Of a DNA stretch of 64,000 nt, positions 28,009 to 39,858 are shown piece after piece (within the stretch, counting starts at the first letter, position 1; each line of letters begins with the position of its first letter). Source of the DNA: Corella eumyota. Lineage: Eukaryota; Chordata; Ascidiacea; Phlebobranchia; Corellidae. The translations under genes were made by a program, and so were the position numbers. The DNA lies in contig OY720097.1 in the NCBI GenBank assembly GCA_963082875.1, positions 16,438,501 through 16,502,500 of the forward strand, read 5' to 3'. The notes beneath the pieces are model-generated. The model worked only from the letters and a program-made list of their open reading frames with translations, was not told the DNA's origin and did no database searches.

Positions 28009-29065
28009 GTTTGATTTTCTTTTGTGGGTCAACTAGAAAGGCTTTTTGTTTAGTTTTTATACATACAGCTTTATCCATTTTTTTCTTTTTGTTTAGTTTT
28101 TGCACCAGCCAGCTTATTCAAGTTATAAATACACAATTATGTTTGTTACTTACCAAACACTATTTATATTTTCTAATTTACTTTTACCTCTAGTTTTTTT
28201 GTTTTCATAATTTTAATTATCTTACATATATATTTTAGCGACTTTTATTTTTTAGTCAACAATCACTGTAAATATATAATGTTGATAAATTGATCTTAAC
28301 ATTATATACAGATATACAAAAATCAAAATACACCTTGTAACACAAAATTTCTGATACTTACAATTATCCTCTCAAACTATTACCTTAAAATTTTTCAAAA
28401 TTATCTTGAAGGGTATTTTAATGTAGATATTGTACAAAAATTTTTATTCTTGCACCAAACTACCAATTTCTTGCTTTTGTTTTGCCCTAATTTTTTTCTT
28501 GTGTTAAACTGCAAAGGTCGATACAAATTTTTTTTAATTTTTAGACTATTGTAGTATATGCATGTTAGTTGAATTTTAATTGTTTTTTCTTTGCTATTAG
28601 CCTGTATTTTTGCCTAATTTTTCTAAAGCCATAATATCTTTATATTTAATATTGAATAGAAATACTAACTATAAAACCTAAGTTGTGATTTTTTAATAAG
28701 TCAGATGAATAAAAATCAACTAGGAGTTTAATAATACTACATATATAATAATTTATTTTGTGCTTGCTCATTTAAAATAATAGTACTTGACATTTGATAA
28801 CAATATAAGAATAAATAAACAAATAACACCTAAATAAATAAAAACGGTAATCAAGTCTTTTGTATTTTAAATAATAAAGAAATAAAAAATAAACTTATGT
28901 ATTTTAAATTTGTACTACGCTATATACATATATATATATATATATAGGGTTAAAACACTTAGTGCTAGCATAAAAATAAAAAGTACTGAGTTTGCAAAAT
29001 GCCAAGAAAACATATTCACTAAAAAATTGAAATACTTCGAAAAAAAAGGCACTGGGTAGAAATGA
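28009..29065. other. Convergent intergenic region
   Basis: AT-rich tail-to-tail spacer between glutaminase and the first FAR gene. It contains a (TA)n microsatellite at about 28922-28946 and no ankyrin-coding exon or other gene. Confidence 0.5.
28922..28946. repeat. (TA)n microsatellite
   Basis: Run of TATACATATATATATATATA just downstream of glutaminase. Confidence 0.8.
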
Positions 29066-32000
29066 TTAAATAAAATTAGAAAGTGTTGACCAAGTTGATG
29101 TTGCTAAATTAAAAGCAGTCTGAGTAACGCCGGTGACAGAAGCTAACCCCAACATGCCTACCACTGCTGCTGAGTCGACACAATTACTAATAATACGTAA
29201 TCTGTAAAATAAGAAAAAAAAAGGTTGTTAGTTACACTCATTTTTTGTAGTTTTTGTTTTAGACTTTAAATTACCTCCTAATTTAACATCATATACTTCA
29301 CTACCAGTTTTTTGCAATCCCAAAAAATGGTCAAAATTTATTTACCTTTGAACTGTTTTTCGTGCTTGTTCATATTTTGTCATGTCCTCTTTTAAAATAT
29401 ATTTTCGAGCTCCGATTACATAGTTCTTCATTTGATCTGTCCATTCGAATGAGGTGGGGTCAAAATTAAATATCTATTAAAAAAAAAAACATAATACCAT
29501 TTCAAAAAATAATTGTCACTTCAGGATCTGGCACAACTATTAATGCAATTAAATATGTTATATTGGTGAAGAATAAATTTTAACTAATTTTTTTAGAATG
29601 CTACTAGTTTTAAAGATGTTTGCAATGTAAAAAATAGTTTACTTTTTGATCTTCTTTTGACAAGTAAGCCTGAAGCTTCATCGCATTTTCTGAAGTCCAT
29701 GTCCATCCATTAACAAAAAAATATTCAAGTACAGTCATTCCTGCAATCAGTTTGGAATTTATTCGAATCATTCTAAAAACAGAATTTATTTTTTATATTG
29801 AAGAAGAGGCATAAAAAAATATATTTAAAATTAATTAAGGCAATTGTGTAGTGGTTAAATAGTAATAAAATACTTACTGTGGTTTTTGGTTACATATTGT
29901 TAAAATTGCATCAAACAAATAAGCGGGAAGGGTTTGCTGAAAAAACTGAGTGGTTTCATGAAGATACCTTGAAAATAATCACCAACATTAAATGTAAATA
30001 CATTTTAAATTTCATCCAAGGGTACCATTATGTAAGAAAACATAAATAGCCTTTAGAAAACAATATGCATAATTTATAACAACAGGTTTTATAGCCTATC
30101 TATTAACAATAAAATTTGAAAAAAAAACTTACTTGTTTGTTGTATATGATGCATTTACTGATCTTAATGGATCAAGGGGATACACTTCTACCCATAACCT
30201 TCCCAGTCTAACTAAAATAAATCAAATGTATTTTTTTACCATTATTTAAGAATTTTTTTAAAACTTAAAAGTATCAGAATGTGTTTACTAACTTAAATCT
30301 TCAATTAAAAGAGGATTTCGATTTCCAGTTGTTAGATTATAAATTGGAATTGTTTTTTTGATGTTTACAATTGTAGCTTCACTGTCAGAATCACCTGACA
30401 ATTTAATAAAAATATTTTATTTATATATATAAAAATTAAGGTTTTAGAAATGGTAAAATATTATTTATTTATAACGCATTATTACTCATTATGGTAACTA
30501 TCAGGTTGCAAAAAATTAAACAGGAAGTTATTTTAAAGAGAAATTTTATGTTTGCACGAATTTACACAGTTAATATTAAAAAATTTAAGGAAAAGAGGAA
30601 CTGAAATTTAACCTGTTACTTCCTCAGCAAACGTTGTGGTTGTTTTAGTTCTACTTAAGAAATGATCATGAGCAGTTTTCATTCCAGCTGCAAGAACTCC
30701 ATTTACTACTAAATCAACTGGAATGAGGTCGGCTACAACTGAACCATTTGCCACAATTGACCTTAGACAACCTTTACCATATGCAACTACAAATGCAGTT
30801 GGTCCATAAATATTGGTGCACCATCCCTGGAAAATGCTTGTGGTTAGATTGAATGGTTACAAAATTTTCACAAATTTTTGTGCAATAAAATTTTAAAATT
30901 TAAGTTAGTTTTGCAAATAAATTTAAAAAGTAGTGTTAAAAAATTGACATACTGGCGCAGGTTCAGCCAAAGCAGGTATCACCATACTTGGTCTAACAAT
31001 ACAAACAGGCAAATTTCCGCTTTCGTTAACAATGGCATCTTCTGCTAGTGCCTTGGTAAGTGTGTACGTGTTGGGTCTATAAAACAAAGTCTTAATAAAA
31101 TTTGTAAGACAAATATCAAACAATACCGCTCATACAACAAAACAAACAAAAATCAACTGAATCAAAAATATAAATTACGACTTTACTCGATTTAATTTAA
31201 TACTAAGTAAACTGGATGCGTTTAAACCTGTCTGCTAATAACTGTTCAGTCACTTTTTCCACATTCTCATCAGTCATCCATCTTAAAGCACTTTCAAGGT
31301 CTCTATAGTCGATATTATTTTCATAAAGTTTTTCTTCGATTACTTTTTGATTGCAGTGAGAATACGCTAATTAAAAATGATTGGAAAAAAATTAAATATA
31401 AAAACTTGATTGTCGATTGCACGGCAAATTAAAAGCAGTTAAATTGCAAATTACCTGTTGAAATGTGAACAAATGAGTTAAAATTTTTCATGGATTTGCA
31501 TAGTTGGATGATTCTTCGCACACATTGAACATTTATGTCAAATGATAATCTAAAAACAGAATTATATCAGCTAAAAATTTAAAAAATGACAATTTTTTAT
31601 TGATTTCAAAATTAATTTTACCTCAGATTTTCATTGAACTTTAGAGTTGCTGCACAGTGAATAAAAACGTTGACTTCATTTTTTAACAAAATTTTTGATT
31701 CATAATCGATTCCTAAATCTTCAGCTTGCAAATCACACGAAACACACGACAGTTTTTCTACAAACTTCGGATTAATTTCTCGTAAATTTTCAAATGCCTA
31801 AAAACAAGCAATGTAATTTTAGTACAGGAGGTAAATTTTAAAATTAATTTAAGAACTTACTGCTAGTTCAGCTAGTTTTGCTAATCTTTCAGTTGGTTGT
31901 TTTTCTTTTTTTGATCTTATAAACAGTATAATTTTTTTCACATCTGGGCAACATCTTAATAGTTTTTCGATTATTCCTTGTCCCAAAAATCCTGTTCCCC

Positions 32001-32201
32001 CGGTTAATGCAATTGTTTTGCCAGCATAAAATTCTTTTACCGAATTAAACTAAAAAAAGGGTAAAATTTAAATAATCCAACAGTTAATATTTAGCACTAT
32101 GTTTTTATTTATTTTTTCATAATATATATAGTTTTACTTACATTGGGCGAAGGTGGTTCTGTATTTTCAGCAAAGGAAAACAAGTCATGACTTGCTAGCA
32201 T
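29066..32201 (-). CDS. Fatty acyl-CoA reductase, paralogue 1
   Basis: Thirteen exons: 32201-32142, 32049-31861, 31797-31622, 31549-31455, 31366-31228, 31076-30953, 30826-30613, 30394-30293, 30211-30133, 29967-29878, 29772-29643, 29473-29346, 29201-29066; 553 residues (human FAR1 515). It reduces fatty acyl-CoA to fatty alcohol with NADPH, feeding wax ester and ether lipid synthesis, usually on peroxisomes. The Rossmann motif is TGGTGFLG, the NADPH domain continues with [14 protein letters not shown], the catalytic Y-x-x-x-K is in [13 protein letters not shown], followed by [21 protein letters not shown] sterile domain follows ([15 protein letters not shown]). The C-terminus is weakly hydrophobic. 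An extra N-terminal exon adds 20 residues not present in paralogue 2. Confidence 0.94.
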
Positions 32202-34411
32202 TTTTCTACAACATTTAAATTCAAGTTAGGTATTTTATATACAATACAGTTCTAACATAATCAATGCCAAACATTAGCATATTTTAAGTAAAAATATATT
32301 TTAAAATCTTATTTTTTTTGCCTAATAAAATACAGCTAAGACTCTTTCTTCTGGAATAGGATTTTAAATTTAAAACAACTTTATTTAATCGACTTTCTTT
32401 GAGTTCTAAATGCATTATATTAGTCATACAATTTAGTAAAAAGGTATAAATGGTCATGGTATTATTCAGGGCTAAACCACTATAAATTTAATGATTAATA
32501 TTGATCAAAACTATTTAAAACTTAACCTCACAAAGCTTACAACTCACCAAAGTATAAGGCTTGTTAGCTACTATTTTTTTATTTTTTACTAATAAAAATA
32601 ACTTAAGGTAGTCTTCTTACGTTAACATATAACATATTTAATGTAGCACAAAATAATAAAAATACTAGTTGATCCACATTGACAACTACAAAACTATCAT
32701 CATTCATTTAGTCATTCAGTCATTACTACATAAATAATTACCTTAATTACCGGTACAAGGGTTTCCTGTTATAATTTTCGTTCCCATAACTTGCAGTAAC
32801 AGCACCGTAATATCATAGATATTCGTTTATTTGCTGCGTGCCCATATTGTAAAAAAACGGTAGTAAACGATCAAATGTCAGCGCTTTATGATGTCACACA
32901 TCCTTTGATACTGAATTGTTTCCTTGAATAAACTACCAAACAATGGTGAAAAAGGGAAATTTAACTTTCTAAATATTTTCATTTTGCTACGAAACGCACG
33001 TGCTATTTGCTTAAGGCGGTTCATCAAATCTGAACAAAATATTTCTTGTGTTGATTTCAAGGGTGAACCTGCACAAAACATGTTAGATGGAAATCCCCTT
33101 ATAGCTTACGCCCAATCGGTCAAAATTTTAAATAAAGAAACTTATTGATATTGTTAGTACTCACATATTTTCATTTACTCGTTTATCATTTTTTTTAAAT
33201 AACCTTTGTTTTGTTAACGTAAAACTTCCAATTTTACTTTTTCAAAATATAAATAGAAGGTATAGCTAAAACCAGGTTATCTTTTTATTTTATAAATTGA
33301 AGCCTTTTTATGTATAGCCTAATAAATTGTTGTTATCCTTTGTTACTTTTTTTGTGATTTCGATAAAAAAAACGTGAATTAAAGCTTACAATATTAGAAA
33401 CGTGAATTAATCTATTCTTTTGTTCAGAAACTTATATTGGTTACTTTTTTCTTACTTTATGGGTATAATGTATCACCAGTTACATAAGTGTGATGCAACA
33501 ATAAAATATCTAAAAGAAGAAATACTTCGTCGAAAAAAAATACAATTTACATTTGGTAAAAAATGTTTATATCTTCAAATTAGAAGAATATTTAATTTTC
33601 GGGGTCTAATTACACGTTGCATAATAATATGCTTTTAATGTAAACTTTAACAAAAAAAATCATTTTTTTGTAATGTTTATTTCGTAAAACACAAATTATA
33701 ACGATTATATTTACTTTAGTAAAAAAGTATATCGTCTTTGTATTTCTGTGCTCGAATGCAGCAAAATAAAATAATTCTGCAAATGATTTGACTCAATTAA
33801 AAGAACTGTTCGTTTTGTTTATACATTTTTTTCTTGTCACTCTTCGTTTCATCCGACTGACGTCAAAAGCTTAAAATTAAATAAAAAAAAATAAAACTCA
33901 ATGTTGCAAGTTTACGGTAATTTTTTATTAATTCCAGAAACTTTATCTAGGTCATATTGCGCAAGCAACCACATCAGGAACACGCCTTGATATTTGTACT
34001 TTGATAAGCGCCGGTATTTGCTGGCGAACAAATGCTGTACTTTCTAACTATTGCCAATGTTTGTTAACTTTTTAAACAAACGCGGCAAATTATGGGTTAT
34101 CGGAAAATGACCTTGCGTGCCGTTGTAACGTCATAAAACGCGATTTTTCAGGAAACCTTGAAATGAAATATCTATCTTACCACGCAAAGTTGTCGTCGAG
34201 CATTTTACGATGCCCAAATTACGGCTTTTTTTTAATAATATGAACTTGAAAAAAGAGGACCTCGAAACTTATTTTAAATTTGTGTTTTATGACTCAACTG
34301 ACGTCAATGGAACCTATATATTGGGCAGCAATTTTAAATCAGCATTTCATAAAAAAGTAACACATATATTGTGAACATAAGTTTGAAGAACAATTATCAA
34401 ACTAAATTAAC
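32202..34411. promoter_or_regulatory. Divergent upstream region of FAR paralogues 1 and 2
   Basis: About 2.2 kb between two gene starts. ORFs at 32878-33148 on both strands look like chance. The right part holds two perfect CRE palindromes TGACGTCA (33858-33865 and 34299-34306), an AP-1 site TGACTCA (34290-34296) three bases from the second CRE, and a TATATA sequence at about 34315, roughly 95 nt before the FAR2 start. No coding signal otherwise. Confidence 0.5.
34290..34320 (+). promoter_or_regulatory. AP-1 site, CRE and TATA-like box of FAR paralogue 2
   Basis: TGACTCA, then TGACGTCA, then CCTATATATTGG, in that order and close together. The spacing to the ATG at 34412 suits a core promoter with a bZIP-responsive proximal element. 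Function is inferred from motif content only. Confidence 0.5.
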
Positions 34412-37400
34412 ATGGTATGTAGCTAAAAGTAATTACTTTTTTTTAATTAATTAAAAATTAAAAAAAAATAAAATATTTTATGAATATTACTATTTTAGGA
34501 GTACTCAGTAGAAGATTTTTATGCAAACAAGACCGTTGCATTAACTGGTGGAACTGGGTTTTTGGGACAAGCTATCACCGAAAAACTTTTAAGAACATGC
34601 CCGAAAATTAAAAAGATAATTCTTTTTATAAGAACAAAGAAGGATGTCAGTCCAGCTCAAAGAATTCGGGATTTGGCTAAACTACCGGTGATTTTTTAAA
34701 TGCAAAAAATAACTTCGCCATTTTTTTAAATATTGCAAATTAAAAAAATTATATAACACTTTTTTTAATGATATACAGGCCTTTGACGTTCTTCGGAAAA
34801 CGGACCCGAATTTTTCCAAAAAACTGACCTTCGTCAATTGTGATTTGTCTGCGGAGAATTTGGGCTTGAGTAAGGATTCGATAAGGATGTTATGTCGGGA
34901 AGTAAACGTTTTTATTCACTGCGCAGCTGCGGTAAAATTTAACGAACATTTGAGGCAAGTATATTTAATTATTTTAATGTTCTTTTATTCAAACTGATTA
35001 CTACGTACGTTAAATTTTATTTTTTTATTTAATTAAAATAATTCGCCATTTTTAATATTTATATTTCTATATTTTACAGACTGGCTTTTGAGATGAATGT
35101 TCAATGTGTTCGTAGATTAATCGCTTTCTGTCGCAGATTTCGCGATTTTTCCGTTTTTGTTCACATTTCCACAGGTAAAGATAATTTTTAATATACTAAA
35201 ATAACTTAACAGAATATATATTTTAAAAAAAATCTTACTTTAATATTTGATTTATATTTTAAGCTTACACCAACACCGACCAAGAGCCAGAAATTATCCA
35301 AGAAAAAATCTATGACCAAAAAATTGATTACGTCGACTTAGAAGGTACATTGAAGTGGATGGATGATGAAACTATAACCAAAATTACTCCAGAAATTTTG
35401 GAAAAACGGTAAAGCTTTTGAAAATTAAACGATTACACGATTGTTAAATATTTTAGCACTATAAAATTTTTTAAAATGTTTTTATTTTTTTTAATTTTCT
35501 CTAGCTAGACTCTATGCACAAACTAACTCATGCACATTGTTTTATTTTTAGACCAAACACTTATACTTTGACCAAGGCTTTAGCCGAAGATGTAGTTTTG
35601 CGAGAAAGTGGAAATATGCCTGTTTGTATTGTTCGACCCAGCATGATTATACCAGCCTTGGCTGAACCTGCACCGGTAAAATTTTAAACTTATGTTAGCA
35701 TTTTGTTAAAGGCAGTCATAACAAATATAATACGTATATTATTACGCCTTTACTAGACAGCAAAAAAATGTTGACTATACAGCTTTTTTTTTGACCCTCG
35801 CATTCGAAATCTTTTCACATTTAAAATGTACTTTATTTTCTTGCAGGGATGGTGTACAAATGCTTACGGACCCACTGCATTTATTGCAGCATACGCCAAA
35901 GGAGTTTTACGTTCCATGTACGCAGATTACGATGTTATTGCCGACTTGGTGCCTGTGGATTTGGTAACAAACGGAGTCATCATATCGGCAATGAAAACCG
36001 GCACTGACTACGAGAACAAAAGATCAAACGGATATGAAAGTGGGCGAGGCAGTATAAGCGATTATCCATCATGTAAGGATATATTAAAATGTTAATTAAC
36101 CTTATATAATGTATTGTATTTAAAACAAATAATAAAAATGTTGTTTTTTTCAGCCAAAACATCTTCATCTGAAGACGAAGTTTACGAACCAACCAACAAA
36201 GTTTGTCAAAATTGCCGAAAGATCACGCCAGCCATTAAACATGTTCCCGTCTACACTTTTAATACTGGCACTCTCAACCCACTATCCATATTATTTCTAC
36301 GTAAGTTGTTAGAAAATTCAAATGTTGGTTTGTGGTTAATATAAGGTTAACCTGTCTTAATAAAAACAAGAAAGTTGTTTTTGGGTAGTGATGTTACAGA
36401 GTGTAGACTAGACTATGAGAATATTAGCGGACATTATTAAATTACGAAGTTTTTTTTTTTTAATTTTAAATATTAATATTTTATAGATCAGTTAACAGAA
36501 AGTTGGGTAAGAGAATTTCCATCTTCGCCTATTCGAGCCCCACGCCTTTCCATTACAACAAACAGGTATAATTTTTTTAACCTATGTGGAACTATGCTTA
36601 TTCAAAGTTATTTAAGGCAACTTTAAGTGAAATGCTTAAATTCTATTTCCAACAAACGCTTACTACGTAAAACGCTTTTTAAACTCGCAGGTTTTTCGTA
36701 TGCGTTGATTACCACATTCCGATGTTTGGCTACATAACTTTCTTGTATGTTGCAATCACTTACACAGCTTGTTAATTAAACATTATTGTGTTAACAGGTG
36801 GAAGCATAATGCTACAGTATTGTATCAGCAAAAATTACCAGCTTATTTTATGGATGTTGGATTGAAACTAAAAAAACAAAAATTCAGGTAGGGCAAATAG
36901 CTTAAAGTAAAGGTGCATGTAATCTCATAAAACAAATTTTATCCATTATAAATTTTTCTCAGAATGTCTATTGCAAATCAGAAAATTGAAGCTGGTACCG
37001 AAGTCATGGAATATTTCTTTACCCATTCGTTTAAATGGAACATTGACAAATCAATTGAATTAAGAGATATATTATCCGAAAAAGATAAAAAGGTAAATTT
37101 ATATCTTAAATGCAACAAAGATTAACAACAATTTAAGTCGTACCAATTTGTATTTAGTTGCTGATAATAAATTTTAACGTGAATTCTTTTTTAATATAAA
37201 CAGACATTCTACACACTGGGAAATTGCTTTGACTGGACGGAGTATATGCAGTTTTACATCCAAGGAGTGAGTGAACATATCTTAAAAGAAGATATAAGTA
37301 AAATTGATTACGTTAAGTCTCGACAACGTGTACAAACGTAAGTAATCTTGATAGTTAATCTGTTACTAAAGTTGAAATTCGAATAGGTGTTTGATATACG

Positions 37401-37618
37401 AAGCTAAACAAAAAATAGTTAACGCTTTTAATGTAACAAGAATACTTGTATGCAGTTGTTAAAACATTTTTTAATCCTTTAGAATGCAAACCTGGGAAAA
37501 CTGTCTTAATGCAGCTGCAGCTTTGGGCGTCGTCGGCGTAGCAGCATTTTCCGGCATGACGGGTGCATTGTGGGACATCAGTTCGACTGTCGTCGAAGGA
37601 TTGAGTTATGCCTTCTAA
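34412..37618 (+). CDS. Fatty acyl-CoA reductase, paralogue 2
   Basis: Thirteen exons: 34412-34414 (ATG only), 34499-34687, 34779-34954, 35080-35174, 35264-35408, 35552-35675, 35847-36072, 36154-36300, 36487-36565, 36798-36887, 36963-37092, 37204-37337, 37483-37618; 557 residues. Family motifs: [37 protein letters not shown] (catalytic Tyr and Lys), [20 protein letters not shown] and [10 protein letters not shown]. Exon lengths and phases largely equal those of paralogue 1 (189, 176, 95, 124, 79, 90, 130, 136 bp), so the pair arose by local duplication. It carries a longer Ser/Glu-rich insert ([12 protein letters not shown]) with CQNCRK between reductase and sterile parts. The intron after 34954 has a GC donor. 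Confidence 0.94.
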
Positions 37619-37820
37619 TTAAGGCTTTGTAAGGTAGCAACTTTTATTGTTTTTATTTGTTGTATAGTTAAAAATCCAAACAATCTTTTGTTTCGATATT
37701 AAAATTATTTACTTGTACCTAATTAAACTGTTTACGCATTCTTGATTGTCATAGCCTTACTATTTTTTCTTATGATTTATTTTGTAAGTAATAACTGTGC
37801 TTCGTTGCCGGTTGTTTAAT

Positions 37821-37950
37821 TATGGTTCGAAATCTTAGATTTCGAAACATATTGTTATTGTCATTATATTTATTATTATTATTATTATGGTTCGAAATCT
37901 TAGATTTCGAAACATATTGTTATTGTCATTATATTTATTATTATTATTAT
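37821..37950. repeat. 65-bp direct repeat, two copies, each with a 21-bp palindrome
   Basis: Copies begin at 37821 and 37886 and are nearly identical. Each starts TATGGTTCGAAATC and contains TTCGAAATCT, one T, then AGATTTCGAA, a perfect inverted repeat, followed by a (TTA)n tract. Confidence 0.85.
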
Positions 37951-39383
37951 TATTATTGTTTTTATTCTTATTTGACGAATTTTGAAAGACGATAACTTTT
38001 GTTCTTTAAAAGTAAAAGTTCTAAATTTTTAGTATGTTTGTTATTATCCTAACGAATCGCAAACCTCCTATTTACGACATTTAAATGTCACTAATTACTA
38101 ATTAATATATTTTATTATTAAAATTTAAAGATTAAATTTTCTGAAATTTTAATATGTTGTAGATATTATTATTTTGTATGTTGCTGTTTAAAATGAAGAT
38201 TTAACTCTAGCTAAATATCGTTTAATCATTATTTTAGTTTTTTTATAAAATAACGAATCAGTGTGAGTTTAACGCTTGAATAATTTAATAGCGTTCTGGT
38301 CGCCGTCAAAAATCGTCCTTTTCGCTGTCAATTGAAGTAAAAAATATTGGTTGAAAATTTAAGTAAAATGTTAAAGGATAAGTCAAAAATGTGTAAAATT
38401 TTTTTTTAATTGTTTTGTTATTATTATATTTTAATACTCGTTTAATTACTAAAAAATTAAGATCGGTATTTTGCTTTTAAATTTAGTTTACTTTTCTATT
38501 ACAATATCAATGAATGCGTGTTCGTTTGTTAAAATTAGGTTTAAATATAAAAAAGTTCATATTTAAATCTATAATTTAATTAATAAACCTACTAAATAAA
38601 TTATATTCATAAAAAAGAATCAAATGATTTCGAACCATATTTTATTTATCAAATAAATCTAGTTATTATTATTATTGTTTTTATTCTTATTTGACGAATT
38701 TTGAAAGACGATAACTTTTGTTCTTTAAAACTAAAAGTTCTGAATTTTTAGTATGTTTGTTATTATCCCAACGAATCGCAAACCTCCTATTAACGACATT
38801 TAATTATCACTAATTACTAATTAATATATTTTATTATTAAAATTTAAAGATTAAATTTGCTGAAATTTTAATATGTTGTTGGTATTATTATTTTGTATGT
38901 TGCTATTTAAAATGAAGATTTAACTCTAGCTAAATATCGTTTAATCATTATTTTTGTTTTTTATAAAATAATGAATCAGTGTGAGTTTAACGCTTGAATA
39001 ATTTAATAGCGTTCTGGTCGCCGTCAAAAATCGTCCTTTTCGCTGTCCATTAAAGTAAAAAATATTGGTTGAAAATTTAAGTAAAATGTTAAAATATAAG
39101 TAAAAAATGTGTAAAATTTTTGTTTTAATTGTTTTGTTATTATTATATTTTAATACTTGTTTGATTACTAAAAAATTAAGATCGGTATTTTGCTTTTAAA
39201 TTTAGTTTACTTTTATATTACAATATCAATAAGTGCGTGTTCGCTTGTTAAAATTAGGTTTAAATATACAAAAGTTTATATTTAAATTTATAATTTAATT
39301 AATAAACCTACTAAATAAATTATATTTATAAAAAAGAATCAAATAATTTCGAACCATATTTTATTTATCAAATAAATCTAGTT
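37945..39383. repeat. About 719-bp tandem duplication
   Basis: The segment 37945-38664 is repeated at 38664-39383 with a constant offset of 719 bp and only scattered differences. Both copies end ATTTCGAACCATA (38627-38639, 39346-39358). This is the reverse complement of the TATGGTTCGAAAT starting at 37821 and 37886, so the block is bracketed by short terminal inverted repeats, as in a MITE or foldback element. It has no coding capacity. Confidence 0.85.
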
Positions 39384-39858
39384 CAGTATTAATATCATCG
39401 CTCCGCGGTAACTTTTTTACTTTACCTTTTGTATTTATTGCCCGCTTATTGAAAATATAAAGCACTGTACAAATACTACTCTAGTAAATTTTAAAATTGT
39501 ATTGAGGTTTTAAGAAAAATATCCCAACTTTTTAACTAATTTTAGTAGCAAATGTTGGTTGTTTCACACAATTAACTTGACTACATATATTTAAAACCAT
39601 CTTATTTTAGACTTTACTTTAATTAAGAATACCTTTAATTAAAACTGACAATATGTAAGTAATGCAAACGAGTAAAAACAATTAAAACAGATATACTAAA
39701 AAACACTAAAACAATAAAATGACCTTAATAAAGTCAACAAAAGAATAGGCTCTAATATATGAAGAACACACACAATACAGCAGTAACACGTCCCAATTAA
39801 ATTGTACCTAAATAGCACACATTAAATTTCTAACTTATTTATTAAGTGCAAAAAAATT

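Larger units (their letters stand above)
37619..39858. other. Intergenic, filled by tandem repeats
   Basis: Convergent spacer between FAR paralogue 2 and ethanolamine kinase. 37821-39383 is repetitive (separate entries); the remainder is AT-rich without genes. A reverse AATAAA at 39838-39843 would serve ethanolamine kinase. Confidence 0.6.

Noticed and set aside
32878-33148. Overlapping ORFs on both strands, 67 and 74 residues
   Set aside because: No motif, no splice partners and low-complexity composition; they lie in the FAR1/FAR2 promoter spacer and look like chance openings.
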